From contig JAIXZW010000021.1 of the NCBI GenBank assembly GCA_027489375.1, forward strand, positions 1-64,000: a stretch of DNA of 64,000 nt, given 5' to 3'. Source of the stretch: Paracoccaceae bacterium. GTDB lineage: Bacteria > Pseudomonadota > Alphaproteobacteria > Rhodobacterales > Rhodobacteraceae. The notes beneath the pieces are model-generated. The model ran no database searches, was not told where the DNA came from, and saw only the letters and a program-made list of their open reading frames with translations. Below, one piece after another: positions 1-7,686 of this stretch; the stretch's first letter is position 1, and every line of letters begins with the position of its first letter. Both the position numbers and the translations under genes were made by a program.

Positions 1-1187
1 CGGGCGATGCGGGCAACGACAGCCTGCTTGGCGGCGTCGGCGACGACACGCTGGCAGGGGGCGATGACAACGACACCCTTGCCGGTGGCACGGGGGCTGA
101 CAGCCTTGCCGGTGGCAATGCCAACGACTCGCTCTCGGGCGATGATGGCAATGACACGCTGGCGGGCGACCTCGGCAACGACACGCTGCTGGGCGGTCTG
201 GGCAACGACACCCTCTCCGGTGGCGCGGGCATCGACACGCTCGACGGTGGCGATGGCAACGACACGATGGCGGGCGGTGCCGGACCTGATGCCTTTGCCG
301 CCAAGGGGGCCGACCTCATCTCCGACTTCGACGCGGTCACGGGCATTCAGGGCAACGACACCTCGCCCGCGAATGACAACGACTTCGTCGACCTCGCGCC
401 CTATTACAACGACGCCACTCTGGCGGCGTGGAATGCGGCCAACCCGAACAACCGCTACGACAACCCGCTGGAATGGATGAAGGCGGATCAGGCGGATGGC
501 ATCCTGCAGGGTGCGGGCGGCCTTCGCATCCAGAACGGCGGCGCGGCAGTCGACGCCGCCCTCTTCTCGAAAGAGAACACGGGCATCGTCTGCTTCACCC
601 GCGGCACGCGGATCATGACCGCCACGGGCGAACGCGCCATCGAAGACCTTGCGGTCGACGATCTGGTGCTGACGATGGACCACGGCTACCAGCCCCTCCG
701 CTGGATCGGCTCCACCACCGTTCAGGCCAAGGGCAAGCTCGCCCCCATCGCCATCGCCGCCGGCGTCTTCGGCAACACGCGCGAGTTGCGCGTCAGCCCG
801 CAGCACCGGATGCTGCTGACCGGCTGGCACGCGGAACTGCTGTTCGAGGACCCCGAGGTTCTGGTCGCGGCCCGCATGTTGGTCAACGACACGACGATCC
901 GTCCGGTCGAAGGGGGCGAGGTGGAGTATTTCCACATGCTCTTCGACACCCACGAAATCGTCTATGCCGAAGGCGCACCGTCCGAATCCTTCCACCCCGG
1001 ACATCAGGGCTGGGGCGCATTGGCGGCAGAGGCCCGCGAGGAAATCCTCACCCTCTTCCCGATGCTGGAAGGCGGCGACTTCACCGCCTACGGCCCCGCC
1101 GCCCGCCGCAGCCTGACCGCGCGCGAGGCGAGGGTTGTCCTGGCCGCCCTGCGTCACGACCAAAGCGGGATGGCGGCCGCCGAATGA
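1..1187 (+). CDS. RTX calcium-binding protein with C-terminal Hint domain (5' end outside window)
   Basis: The reading frame is open from base 3, so the start lies upstream. The first ~90 codons are RTX nonapeptides of the GGxGxDxLx type (for example [13 protein letters not shown]), which bind calcium and fold after type I secretion. A linker with DFDAVTGI and [12 protein letters not shown] follows, then a Hint_2-type domain starting at [10 protein letters not shown]. Its Cys is the expected self-processing nucleophile and SPQHR is the His-containing block. The same linker and Hint layout occurs in the 3045-7379 gene on the other strand, so the two are paralogs. Role by family: secreted, possibly self-cleaving surface or matrix protein. 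The substrate or function of the N-terminal part cannot be seen. Confidence 0.9.
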   Translation, partial: GDAGNDSLLGGVGDDTLAGGDDNDTLAGGTGADSLAGGNANDSLSGDDGNDTLAGDLGNDTLLGGLGNDTLSGGAGIDTLDGGDGNDTMAGGAGPDAFAAKGADLISDFDAVTGIQGNDTSPANDNDFVDLAPYYNDATLAAWNAANPNNRYDNPLEWMKADQADGILQGAGGLRIQNGGAAVDAALFSKENTGIVCFTRGTRIMTATGERAIEDLAVDDLVLTMDHGYQPLRWIGSTTVQAKGKLAPIAIAAGVFGNTRELRVSPQHRMLLTGWHAELLFEDPEVLVAARMLVNDTTIRPVEGGEVEYFHMLFDTHEIVYAEGAPSESFHPGHQGWGALAAEAREEILTLFPMLEGGDFTAYGPAARRSLTAREARVVLAALRHDQSGMAAAE

Positions 1188-1365
1188 CTGCGGCGCGGCC
1201 TTCCGCCTGAACTTCCGCGACTGTGATGACTGTCGCGGAGTAAGGCGAAGGTGACGGCGCAGATAAATTCGGCGGCGGCGAAGTCGGGGCGGGTGAAACC
1301 GCAGGCACAGCCGAAGGCGTGGCGGCGGGCGACAGGCCCGGCATCGGCGACAGGATCGGCAAAGG

Positions 1366-1575
1366 CCGCCCCGGCCTCCGCCCGATCCTGCCGCGCATCA
1401 GCGGACGGACCGGCACGGCATGGCCCTCCGCGCCGCTCCGGCAGGTCGGTTCGGGAAAGGGCACCACGATTTCGGCCCGTGCCGCCGCACTGACGGAGTC
1501 CGGCGCCTCCGGCCCCGCCAGATGCCTGGCCGCGATAGGGGCCGTCTCGCTCTGCGTCAGCCTTTCGGTCAGGCT
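1366..1575 (-). pseudogene. Decayed Hint-domain C-terminus (third RTX/Hint copy)
   Basis: Read on the minus strand, this stretch encodes SLTERLTQSETAPIAARHL, then PEAPDSVSAAARAEIV, then PVRPLMRGRIGRR. These match in order three blocks of the 3045-7379 protein ([48 protein letters not shown]). About 40 residues between the first and second blocks are missing, including the [16 protein letters not shown] part. No RTX repeats, splicing Cys or SPQH block can be recognised upstream, and the frame runs on past the normal stop. I infer a remnant of a third family member. The rest of 1188-1736 shows no convincing gene. Confidence 0.7.
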
Positions 1576-1736
1576 TGCCCGCCCCCTTGCGCCAAAGGCG
1601 CGGGCAGGCGGCAATCTGCCAAGGGTTGAACGCCCGCGCTTTGCCGCAGGCGGACCTTGCGCTAGACTTTCCCGAACCGGAAAGAAACGGTCCAAAAACA
1701 AATGGCTAACGGGCAAGACCCGAACGGGGGCAGGCG

Positions 1737-3008
1737 ATGCGGCATCACACCACCGGCGCAGCGGGTGCGCTTCTCTGCCTTCTCTGCTGCGGCGGCGCGA
1801 CCGCCCTTGCCTCTCCCCTGTCGCTGTCGCAGGCTGCGCCGCCAAGCGCCGTCGGAACCGGAGGGGTGCACGTGACCGAAATCGGCAGCCCCGCGGGGCT
1901 GGAGCAATGGATCGACCGTTTCCGCTCCCGCGCCCATGCCGCGGGCATTTCCGACGCGACCTTCGACCGCGCCTTCCGTGGCCTGCGCTACAACCGCGAT
2001 GTGATCGACAAGGACCGCAACCAGTCGGAATTCGTCAAACCGATCTGGGAATACCTCGACCGCGCCGTGTCCGACAAACGCATCGAAAACGGCCGCGCCG
2101 CGCTGCGCCAGCACCGCCGCCTGCTCGACCGCATCGAGGCGACCTACGGTGTGGAACGCGAGGTGGTCGTGGCGGTCTGGGGTCTCGAATCCTCCTACGG
2201 CGACAATCGCGGCGACATTCCGGTGATCGAAGCCCTTGCCACCCTTGCCTATGACGGGCGGCGCGGCCGGTTTTTCGAAGGCCAATTGATCGACGCGCTC
2301 AAGATCATCCAGTCCGGCGACATCGCCCCGCGCAACTTCACCGGAAGCTGGGCGGGCGCGATGGGCCACACGCAGTTCATCCCGTCAAGCTACCTCGCCT
2401 TCGCCGTCGATTTCGACCGCGACGGGCGGCGCGACATCTGGTCCGACGATCCCGCCGACGCGCTCGCCTCGACCGCCGCCTATCTGGCGCGGTCGGGCTG
2501 GGTCACGGGCCGCCCCTGGGGGGTCGAGGTCGCCTTGCCCCAGGGTTTCGACTACAGCCGGACGGGCGACAAGGTGCAGCGCCCCGTGTCCGACTGGCAG
2601 GCGCTGGGCGTGCGCCTTGCCGACGGGCGCGCGCTGCCCGACCACGGCGCGGGCTCGCTCCTCCTTCCCGCAGGGGCGCGGGGGGCGGCCTTCCTCATCT
2701 TCCACAACTTCCACGCCATCGAACGCTACAACGCCGCCGACGCCTATGTCATCGCCATCGGCCACCTGTCCGACCGCCTTCGCGGCGGCCCCCCGATCCG
2801 CGCCGACTGGCCGCGCGGCGACCGCGCCCTCACCTTTGCCGAGCGGCAGGAATTGCAGGAGCGCCTGACCCGCGAGGGCCATGACACGGGCGGGGCCGAT
2901 GGCAAGATCGGCCCGAAAACGCTCGCCGCGCTGCGCGCCTACCAGCGCCGCATCGGCATGGTGCCGGACGGCTACCCCAGCCTCGAGGTCTTGCGCCACC
3001 TGCGCTAG
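1737..3008 (+). CDS. Lytic murein transglycosylase (MltB/SLT_2 family) with peptidoglycan-binding domain
   Basis: The enzyme cleaves the MurNAc-GlcNAc bond of peptidoglycan to a 1,6-anhydro product in the periplasm. The N-terminus (residues 1-26) is a signal peptide. The SLT_2 domain spans about 50-340, with the catalytic Glu near residue 151 in WGLESSYGD and the family motifs GAMGHTQFIPSSY and AAYLARSGW. A PG_binding_1 domain closes the protein (about 355-420, GADGKIGPKTLAALRAYQ). The length of 423 residues is normal. It sits between two RTX/Hint genes. A wall-opening role in assembly of secreted proteins is possible but not shown. Confidence 0.93.
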   Translation: MRHHTTGAAGALLCLLCCGGATALASPLSLSQAAPPSAVGTGGVHVTEIGSPAGLEQWIDRFRSRAHAAGISDATFDRAFRGLRYNRDVIDKDRNQSEFVKPIWEYLDRAVSDKRIENGRAALRQHRRLLDRIEATYGVEREVVVAVWGLESSYGDNRGDIPVIEALATLAYDGRRGRFFEGQLIDALKIIQSGDIAPRNFTGSWAGAMGHTQFIPSSYLAFAVDFDRDGRRDIWSDDPADALASTAAYLARSGWVTGRPWGVEVALPQGFDYSRTGDKVQRPVSDWQALGVRLADGRALPDHGAGSLLLPAGARGAAFLIFHNFHAIERYNAADAYVIAIGHLSDRLRGGPPIRADWPRGDRALTFAERQELQERLTREGHDTGGADGKIGPKTLAALRAYQRRIGMVPDGYPSLEVLRHLR

Positions 3009-3044
3009 GGCGCTGCGCAGAACCTGCGCGGCAATCGCCCGAAA

Positions 3045-6000
3045 TCACCCCACCAGCGCCTTGCCATTGCGCGCATGCCGCTCGGCCAGCTTGCGCACCA
3101 CCTTGCCGCGCAGCAGGGGGCGCACGGGGGCAGGGGGGACACCCTCAAGGCGTGAAAGCTCGGGGAACAGCGTGGCGATCTCGTCCCGCGCGGCGTTGGT
3201 CACGGATTTCAACGCCTCCGGCCCCGTGAATAGACTTTCCGTCACCGCCCCGTTGGCAAACACCAACTCGTGCCGTTCGAGCAGGAAGTGGAAATACTTC
3301 ACCTCTTCCCCCACCTCGCGCGTGATCCCCGGAACCCCGACCAGATGTTTGGCGGCGACCAGAACCTCGTCGTTCTGCGTCAGCCGCTCGGTCAGCGGCG
3401 ATCGGATGCGCAGGCGGTGCTGCGGCGAAACCAGCAGCGGGGTTTCGTTGTGCAACACCCCCGCCGCGATGCGGATCGGGGCAAAGGCGCCATCGGCGGC
3501 CACCGCGCTCGACCCGATCCAGAGAAGCGGCTTCAACCCGTTGTCCACGGTCTGGATGCGCGCGCCAAGGGCCAACCGCTCGACCGGCACCGGCCCGCGG
3601 TCGGTCAGGATGCGCGTGCCACGGGCAAAGCAGATGACGTTCGTGTTCTCCAGCACAAGGCCCGCCGCATCGACCGGCACCCCGTTGAAGTAAAGCCGCA
3701 ACCCCCCCGCCTGATCCAGCTTGCCATCCGCCTGATCCGCCTTCAGCCAGTCCAGCGGGCTGAAATGGGTCTGCGCCGGATGGGCCGCGTTCCATGCGGC
3801 AAGGGTGGTTTCGTTGTAATAGGCCGAGAGGTCGATGAAGTCGTTGTCAGTCTGCAGGCCATTGCCGATCCCCGTCACCGTGTCGAAATCGGTAATCAGA
3901 TCGCCCGCACCCCCCGCAACGAACCAGTCCCTCCCCGCCCCGCCCGACAGCGTGTCGGAACCCGTGCCCCCGACCAGCGTGTCGTTCCCGTCCCCGCCAT
4001 CAAGGCTGTCATTCCCCGCGCCACCATCAAGCGCATCATTCCCCGCCCCACCAAGGAGCGTGTCATCCCCATCCCCACCGCCAAGGCTGTCATTCCCGAC
4101 GCCACCACTCAGCGCATCATTACCAAGACCACCAAGGAGAGTGTCGTCCCCATCCCCCCCATCAAGGCTGTCATTCCCAACGCCACCACTCAACGCATCG
4201 TTGCCATCCCCGCCAAGGAGCGTGTCGTCGCCGTCACCTCCATCAAGGCTGTCATTCCCAACGCCACCATCAAGCGCATCATTCCCCGCCCCGCCGAGAA
4301 GCGTGTCGTCCCCATCCCCACCGCCAAGGCTGTCATTCCCGACGCCCCCGTCGAGCGCATCATTGCCAGCCCCGCCGAGAAGCGTGTCGTCCCCATCCCC
4401 CCCATCAAGGCTGTCATTCCCGACGCCTCCGTCGAGCACGTCATTGCCAGCCCCACCGAGGAGAGTGTCGTCTCCGTCGCTGCCATCAAGGCTGTCATTC
4501 CCAACACCACCACTCAGCGCATCGTTGCCAGCCCCGCCGAGGAGCGTGTCATCCCCGTCACCACCCGCAAGGCTGTCATTCCCGACGCCCCCGTCGAGCA
4601 CGTCATTGCCAGCCCCATCAAGGAGCGTGTCGTCTCCGTCGCCCCCATCAAGGCTGTCGTTCCCAACGCCCCCGTCGAGCGCATCATTCCCTGCCCCACC
4701 GAGGAGAGTGTCGTCCCCATCCCCACCATCAAGGCTGTCATTCCCGACGCCCCCGTCGAGTGCATCATTCCCCGCCCCACCAAGGAGCGTGTCGTCCCCA
4801 TCCCCGCCATCAAGGCTGTCATTCCCAACGCCCCCGTCGAGCACGTCATTGCCAGCCCCGCCGGTAAGCGTGTCGTCCCCATCCCCCCCATCAAGGCTGT
4901 CAGTCCCGACGCCCCCGTCGAGCACGTCATTGCCAGCCCCGCCGAGAAGCGTGTCGTCTCCGTCACCACCCGCAAGGCTGTCGTTCCCAATGCCCCCGTC
5001 GAGCACGTCATTGCCAACCCCGCCGAGGAGCGTGTCGTCCCCATCCCGGCCATCAAGGCTATCCGCCCCATCACCACCATCCAGCGCATCGTTGCCCGCC
5101 CCACCGAGCAGCGTGTCGTCCCCATCCCCGCCCGCGACCGTGTCATTGCCTGCACCGCCAGCCACGCTGTCGCTTCCGCTCGACCCGCCCACCGTGACAT
5201 TGCCGCTGCCGAACTGGATGCGTTCGATCCCGGCAAAGCTCACCGTGCCGGACGCCCCCGCAAGTGTTCCCGACTCGGGCGTGGCCAGCATCAGCGTCAA
5301 GGCTTCGCCCAGAGCCGAGGCGTCGAGCGTGTCGCCCCCCGAACCGCCCCCCGTCTCGCCCGCCTCGCCCCCGATCAGACTGTCATTGCCAAAGCCCGCC
5401 GCCAGCGTGAACAGGTCGTCGCCAGCGCCTCCGGCCAAGGTATCGTTGCCCGTCCCGCCGGAGAGCAGGTCGTTGCCATCCCCCCCGTCGAGCGCATCCT
5501 CGCCAAGTCCACCCGCCAGCGTATCCGCCCCGTCGCCGCCGTTCAGGCTATCCGCCCCCGCGCCGCCATCGAGCGTATCGTCGCCAAGCCCGCCTGCCAG
5601 CGTATCGGCCCCGTCCCCGCCGGCAAGGCTGTCGGCATCCGCGCCGCCGTCGACCTGATCGTCGCCCAGCCCCGCATCGACCGTATCCGCCCCGTCTCCG
5701 GTCAGGATCACGTCATTGGCCCCGTCGGCCCCGTCCACGGCATCGCCATCGGCATCCGTGCTGCCCGCGCCCAAGGCGTCGGCCCCCGCCGTGCCGTCCA
5801 CCACCCCGTTCGGGGTGCGGAAGATCGGCTGTTCGGTCCAATTCGGCTCGGCCGTCGCACTGGCGGCGCGGTCGAAGTTGATGAACATGATATTGCCGAA
5901 ATACAGGTCCTGCCCCGTGGCGGTCGGGCTGTAGCTTCCGTCGGCATTCTGCACCCACCCTTTGGCAAGGGCGGCAGTCTGGAACGCCGCCTCCTGCCCG

Positions 6001-7379
6001 AGCGGTGCCTGCACCCTCACCCCGTCATTGGTCGTGGCATCCGCGACCACCACTCCGATCTGCCCCGCCAAAGGCCGGCCAAGAAGCACCTCGTCCCTGC
6101 CCGCGCCCACGTTCAGCTGCCCGCCGATGCGCCATTCGTTCCCGATGCTGATGTATTCGGTCGCGGCATCCGTGTTGCTGGCGGCGGTCAGATTGCTCAG
6201 CAGCCAGAAATTGTCGCCGATCTTCACCCCGTTGGTCAGCACCTGACCGCCAAGGTTCATTTCCCCGTTGATGCGCAGGTTGTCCCCGGCCTGGATCCAC
6301 TGCGTGTTCCGGTCCCCCGTCATGAACAGGTTGCCGTTGACGGTCACGTTGTCGCCGAGCAGCATGTTGTACTGGCTGGTGTTGCCATGTGCCGTGATGC
6401 CGCCGTTGCCGGACGAGCCGATGACCGACCCGTCCCCGATGACGAGGCTTGTCGTCGAGATCTGCCCGCCCAGCGTGATGGTGGTGTAGATATGCGCCGC
6501 ATCGCCAAAGACGACCGCCGCCGTGCTGTTCTGGGCCGACATCGACAGCGATTGCACATAGGCGTTGTCGCCTGCCTTGAAGCTTTCGTTGGCATAGGCG
6601 CCATCCATCGACAGCGTGCCGTCGATATGCAGGTTGTTCCCCGCGACCAGCGACACTTCCCCGACATTCCCGGGCGTGCCTTGCCCCGTCATCGTCAGGC
6701 TGCCGTGGATCGTCACGTCATGCCCGAAGGTCAGGCTGCGGTCCGCATTGGTGGCCGTCAGCGAGGCCGAGACGTTGAAGACCGCGCGGTCGCCCACCGT
6801 CATCGTCATCGTGGAATCGGCCGCATCCAGCGACAGGACGGTGTTGAACACCGCATCATGCCCGATGGTCAGGTTGGCCGTGGTGGAATCGTTCAGCCAC
6901 AACCCGTTGAAGGTCACGCCATTCCCCGCCGTGACCGTATCCGTATCGGGCGAGCCTGTGATCATCCCGACCTTCGCCCCGTCGGCGGCGTTGACCGTGA
7001 TCCCGTCCGAGAACCGCCCGTCGAGTTGCAGCCCGTCTGCATCCACACCTGCCGCGATCTGCACCGTGGGCAGGGTGTTGATCCCGAACGAGACGCTTGC
7101 CGAATTGGGCGTGGCAAGGGCGGTCAGGGTCTGCTGGAACTGCACCTCGACCGGTGTGGCGACCGCCGTTGCGGAATTGATGGTGATGTTGGTGTCGACC
7201 GCCCCGTCGACGATGAAAACATCGCCCGGCTGCGCCAGAATGGCCCCGCCTGCCGTGATCTGCGGATACCCGCCGATGTTGCCGGCGGCCTGCGCGCCGC
7301 CCGCGTTCGAGGCTACGATGTAATAGGTCGTCACAATTGCACTCGTCACCAATGGGCATTCTGCCCGACAAGCCGCCAC
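3045..7379 (-). CDS. Large RTX protein: beta-solenoid-like N-terminus, calcium-binding repeats, Hint domain
   Basis: 1444 codons with a GTG start. Two further in-frame GTG codons follow within 16 residues and no strong ribosome site decides between them. There is no signal peptide, as expected for type I secretion. Residues ~148-430 hold about twelve 22-27-residue units of the form (I/F/A)GDnxxhxGxLxMxG that fit no RTX pattern and look like a beta-solenoid. Residues ~550-1150 are RTX nonapeptides, including exactly 14 units of 27 residues (753-1130). The [12 protein letters not shown] linker follows, then the Hint domain from Cys1250 ([14 protein letters not shown]). Family role: secreted calcium-folded, possibly self-processing protein. 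Confidence 0.92.
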   Translation of the reverse strand: MAACRAECPLVTSAIVTTYYIVASNAGGAQAAGNIGGYPQITAGGAILAQPGDVFIVDGAVDTNITINSATAVATPVEVQFQQTLTALATPNSASVSFGINTLPTVQIAAGVDADGLQLDGRFSDGITVNAADGAKVGMITGSPDTDTVTAGNGVTFNGLWLNDSTTANLTIGHDAVFNTVLSLDAADSTMTMTVGDRAVFNVSASLTATNADRSLTFGHDVTIHGSLTMTGQGTPGNVGEVSLVAGNNLHIDGTLSMDGAYANESFKAGDNAYVQSLSMSAQNSTAAVVFGDAAHIYTTITLGGQISTTSLVIGDGSVIGSSGNGGITAHGNTSQYNMLLGDNVTVNGNLFMTGDRNTQWIQAGDNLRINGEMNLGGQVLTNGVKIGDNFWLLSNLTAASNTDAATEYISIGNEWRIGGQLNVGAGRDEVLLGRPLAGQIGVVVADATTNDGVRVQAPLGQEAAFQTAALAKGWVQNADGSYSPTATGQDLYFGNIMFINFDRAASATAEPNWTEQPIFRTPNGVVDGTAGADALGAGSTDADGDAVDGADGANDVILTGDGADTVDAGLGDDQVDGGADADSLAGGDGADTLAGGLGDDTLDGGAGADSLNGGDGADTLAGGLGEDALDGGDGNDLLSGGTGNDTLAGGAGDDLFTLAAGFGNDSLIGGEAGETGGGSGGDTLDASALGEALTLMLATPESGTLAGASGTVSFAGIERIQFGSGNVTVGGSSGSDSVAGGAGNDTVAGGDGDDTLLGGAGNDALDGGDGADSLDGRDGDDTLLGGVGNDVLDGGIGNDSLAGGDGDDTLLGGAGNDVLDGGVGTDSLDGGDGDDTLTGGAGNDVLDGGVGNDSLDGGDGDDTLLGGAGNDALDGGVGNDSLDGGDGDDTLLGGAGNDALDGGVGNDSLDGGDGDDTLLDGAGNDVLDGGVGNDSLAGGDGDDTLLGGAGNDALSGGVGNDSLDGSDGDDTLLGGAGNDVLDGGVGNDSLDGGDGDDTLLGGAGNDALDGGVGNDSLGGGDGDDTLLGGAGNDALDGGVGNDSLDGGDGDDTLLGGDGNDALSGGVGNDSLDGGDGDDTLLGGLGNDALSGGVGNDSLGGGDGDDTLLGGAGNDALDGGAGNDSLDGGDGNDTLVGGTGSDTLSGGAGRDWFVAGGAGDLITDFDTVTGIGNGLQTDNDFIDLSAYYNETTLAAWNAAHPAQTHFSPLDWLKADQADGKLDQAGGLRLYFNGVPVDAAGLVLENTNVICFARGTRILTDRGPVPVERLALGARIQTVDNGLKPLLWIGSSAVAADGAFAPIRIAAGVLHNETPLLVSPQHRLRIRSPLTERLTQNDEVLVAAKHLVGVPGITREVGEEVKYFHFLLERHELVFANGAVTESLFTGPEALKSVTNAARDEIATLFPELSRLEGVPPAPVRPLLRGKVVRKLAERHARNGKALVG
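3990..5123 (-). repeat. 14 x 81-bp tandem array inside the RTX gene
   Basis: Fourteen consecutive in-frame 81-bp units encode variants of [20 protein letters not shown] followed by DSLDGGD, i.e. three RTX nonapeptides per unit. Variation is limited to a few positions (A/V in NDA/NDV, D/S/A/G before GG). The longer period on top of the 27-bp RTX period indicates recent expansion by unequal recombination or slippage. Copy number is likely variable between strains and prone to assembly error. Confidence 0.9.
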
Positions 7380-7525
7380 CTTGGCGCTGCAATGCGGCGC
7401 TTCCTGTGCCGAAATGCGAAAGCGGCAGGGTGATTTTGCGACCCGCTGTCCCGCTTCGCGGCGAAATCATGCGGTTCCGCCCAATTGGTTAACTGCCCGC
7501 TCCCTCCGGTCCCCTACCCGCCTTG

Positions 7526-7592
7526 CCCTTCACCTTTGCCCAAATACTCCCGCTCAAATACTCCGGGGGTCCGGGGGCTGGCCCCCGGCCCG
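7526..7592 (+). repeat. Dispersed palindromic repeat family A, copy 1
   Basis: Carries the family core TTTGCCCAAATACTC, here partly duplicated (CAAATACTCC twice, 14 bp apart), followed by a GGGGGCTGGCCCCC-type hairpin. It lies in the 307-bp gap between the divergent RTX gene and dnaE2. Other copies are near 10.6, 40.3, 42.7, 44.1, 47.3 and 49.5 kb. Confidence 0.75.
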
Positions 7593-7651
7593 TGCCGCTT
7601 CCTTGCGCCGCAAGCGGGGGACTCGCCAGACCCCGCGCCTTGCGCTAGGAT

Positions 7652-7666
7652 GTTCACGTAATGTTC
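7652..7666 (+). promoter_or_regulatory. LexA (SOS) box of dnaE2
   Basis: Reads GTTCACGTAATGTTC, an exact match to the alphaproteobacterial LexA operator GTTC-N7-GTTC. It ends 20 bp before the dnaE2 ATG, a position where bound LexA would block transcription. DnaE2 genes are SOS-induced in this class, so site and gene agree. Confidence 0.88.
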
Positions 7667-7686
7667 CCATCGACCCATGCTGCCAC

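Noticed and set aside
1081..1845. 254-codon minus-strand frame as an intact gene
   Set aside because: Only the short Hint-like blocks at 1366-1575 have homology. The rest overlaps the ends of two real genes and is Pro/Arg-rich filler, so I list a remnant rather than a gene.
3270..7433. 1387-codon open frame on the plus strand opposite the large RTX gene
   Set aside because: It is the mirror of the RTX repeats: low-complexity runs ([17 protein letters not shown]) that follow the 81-bp period, with no domain. The minus-strand product has clear RTX and Hint domains.
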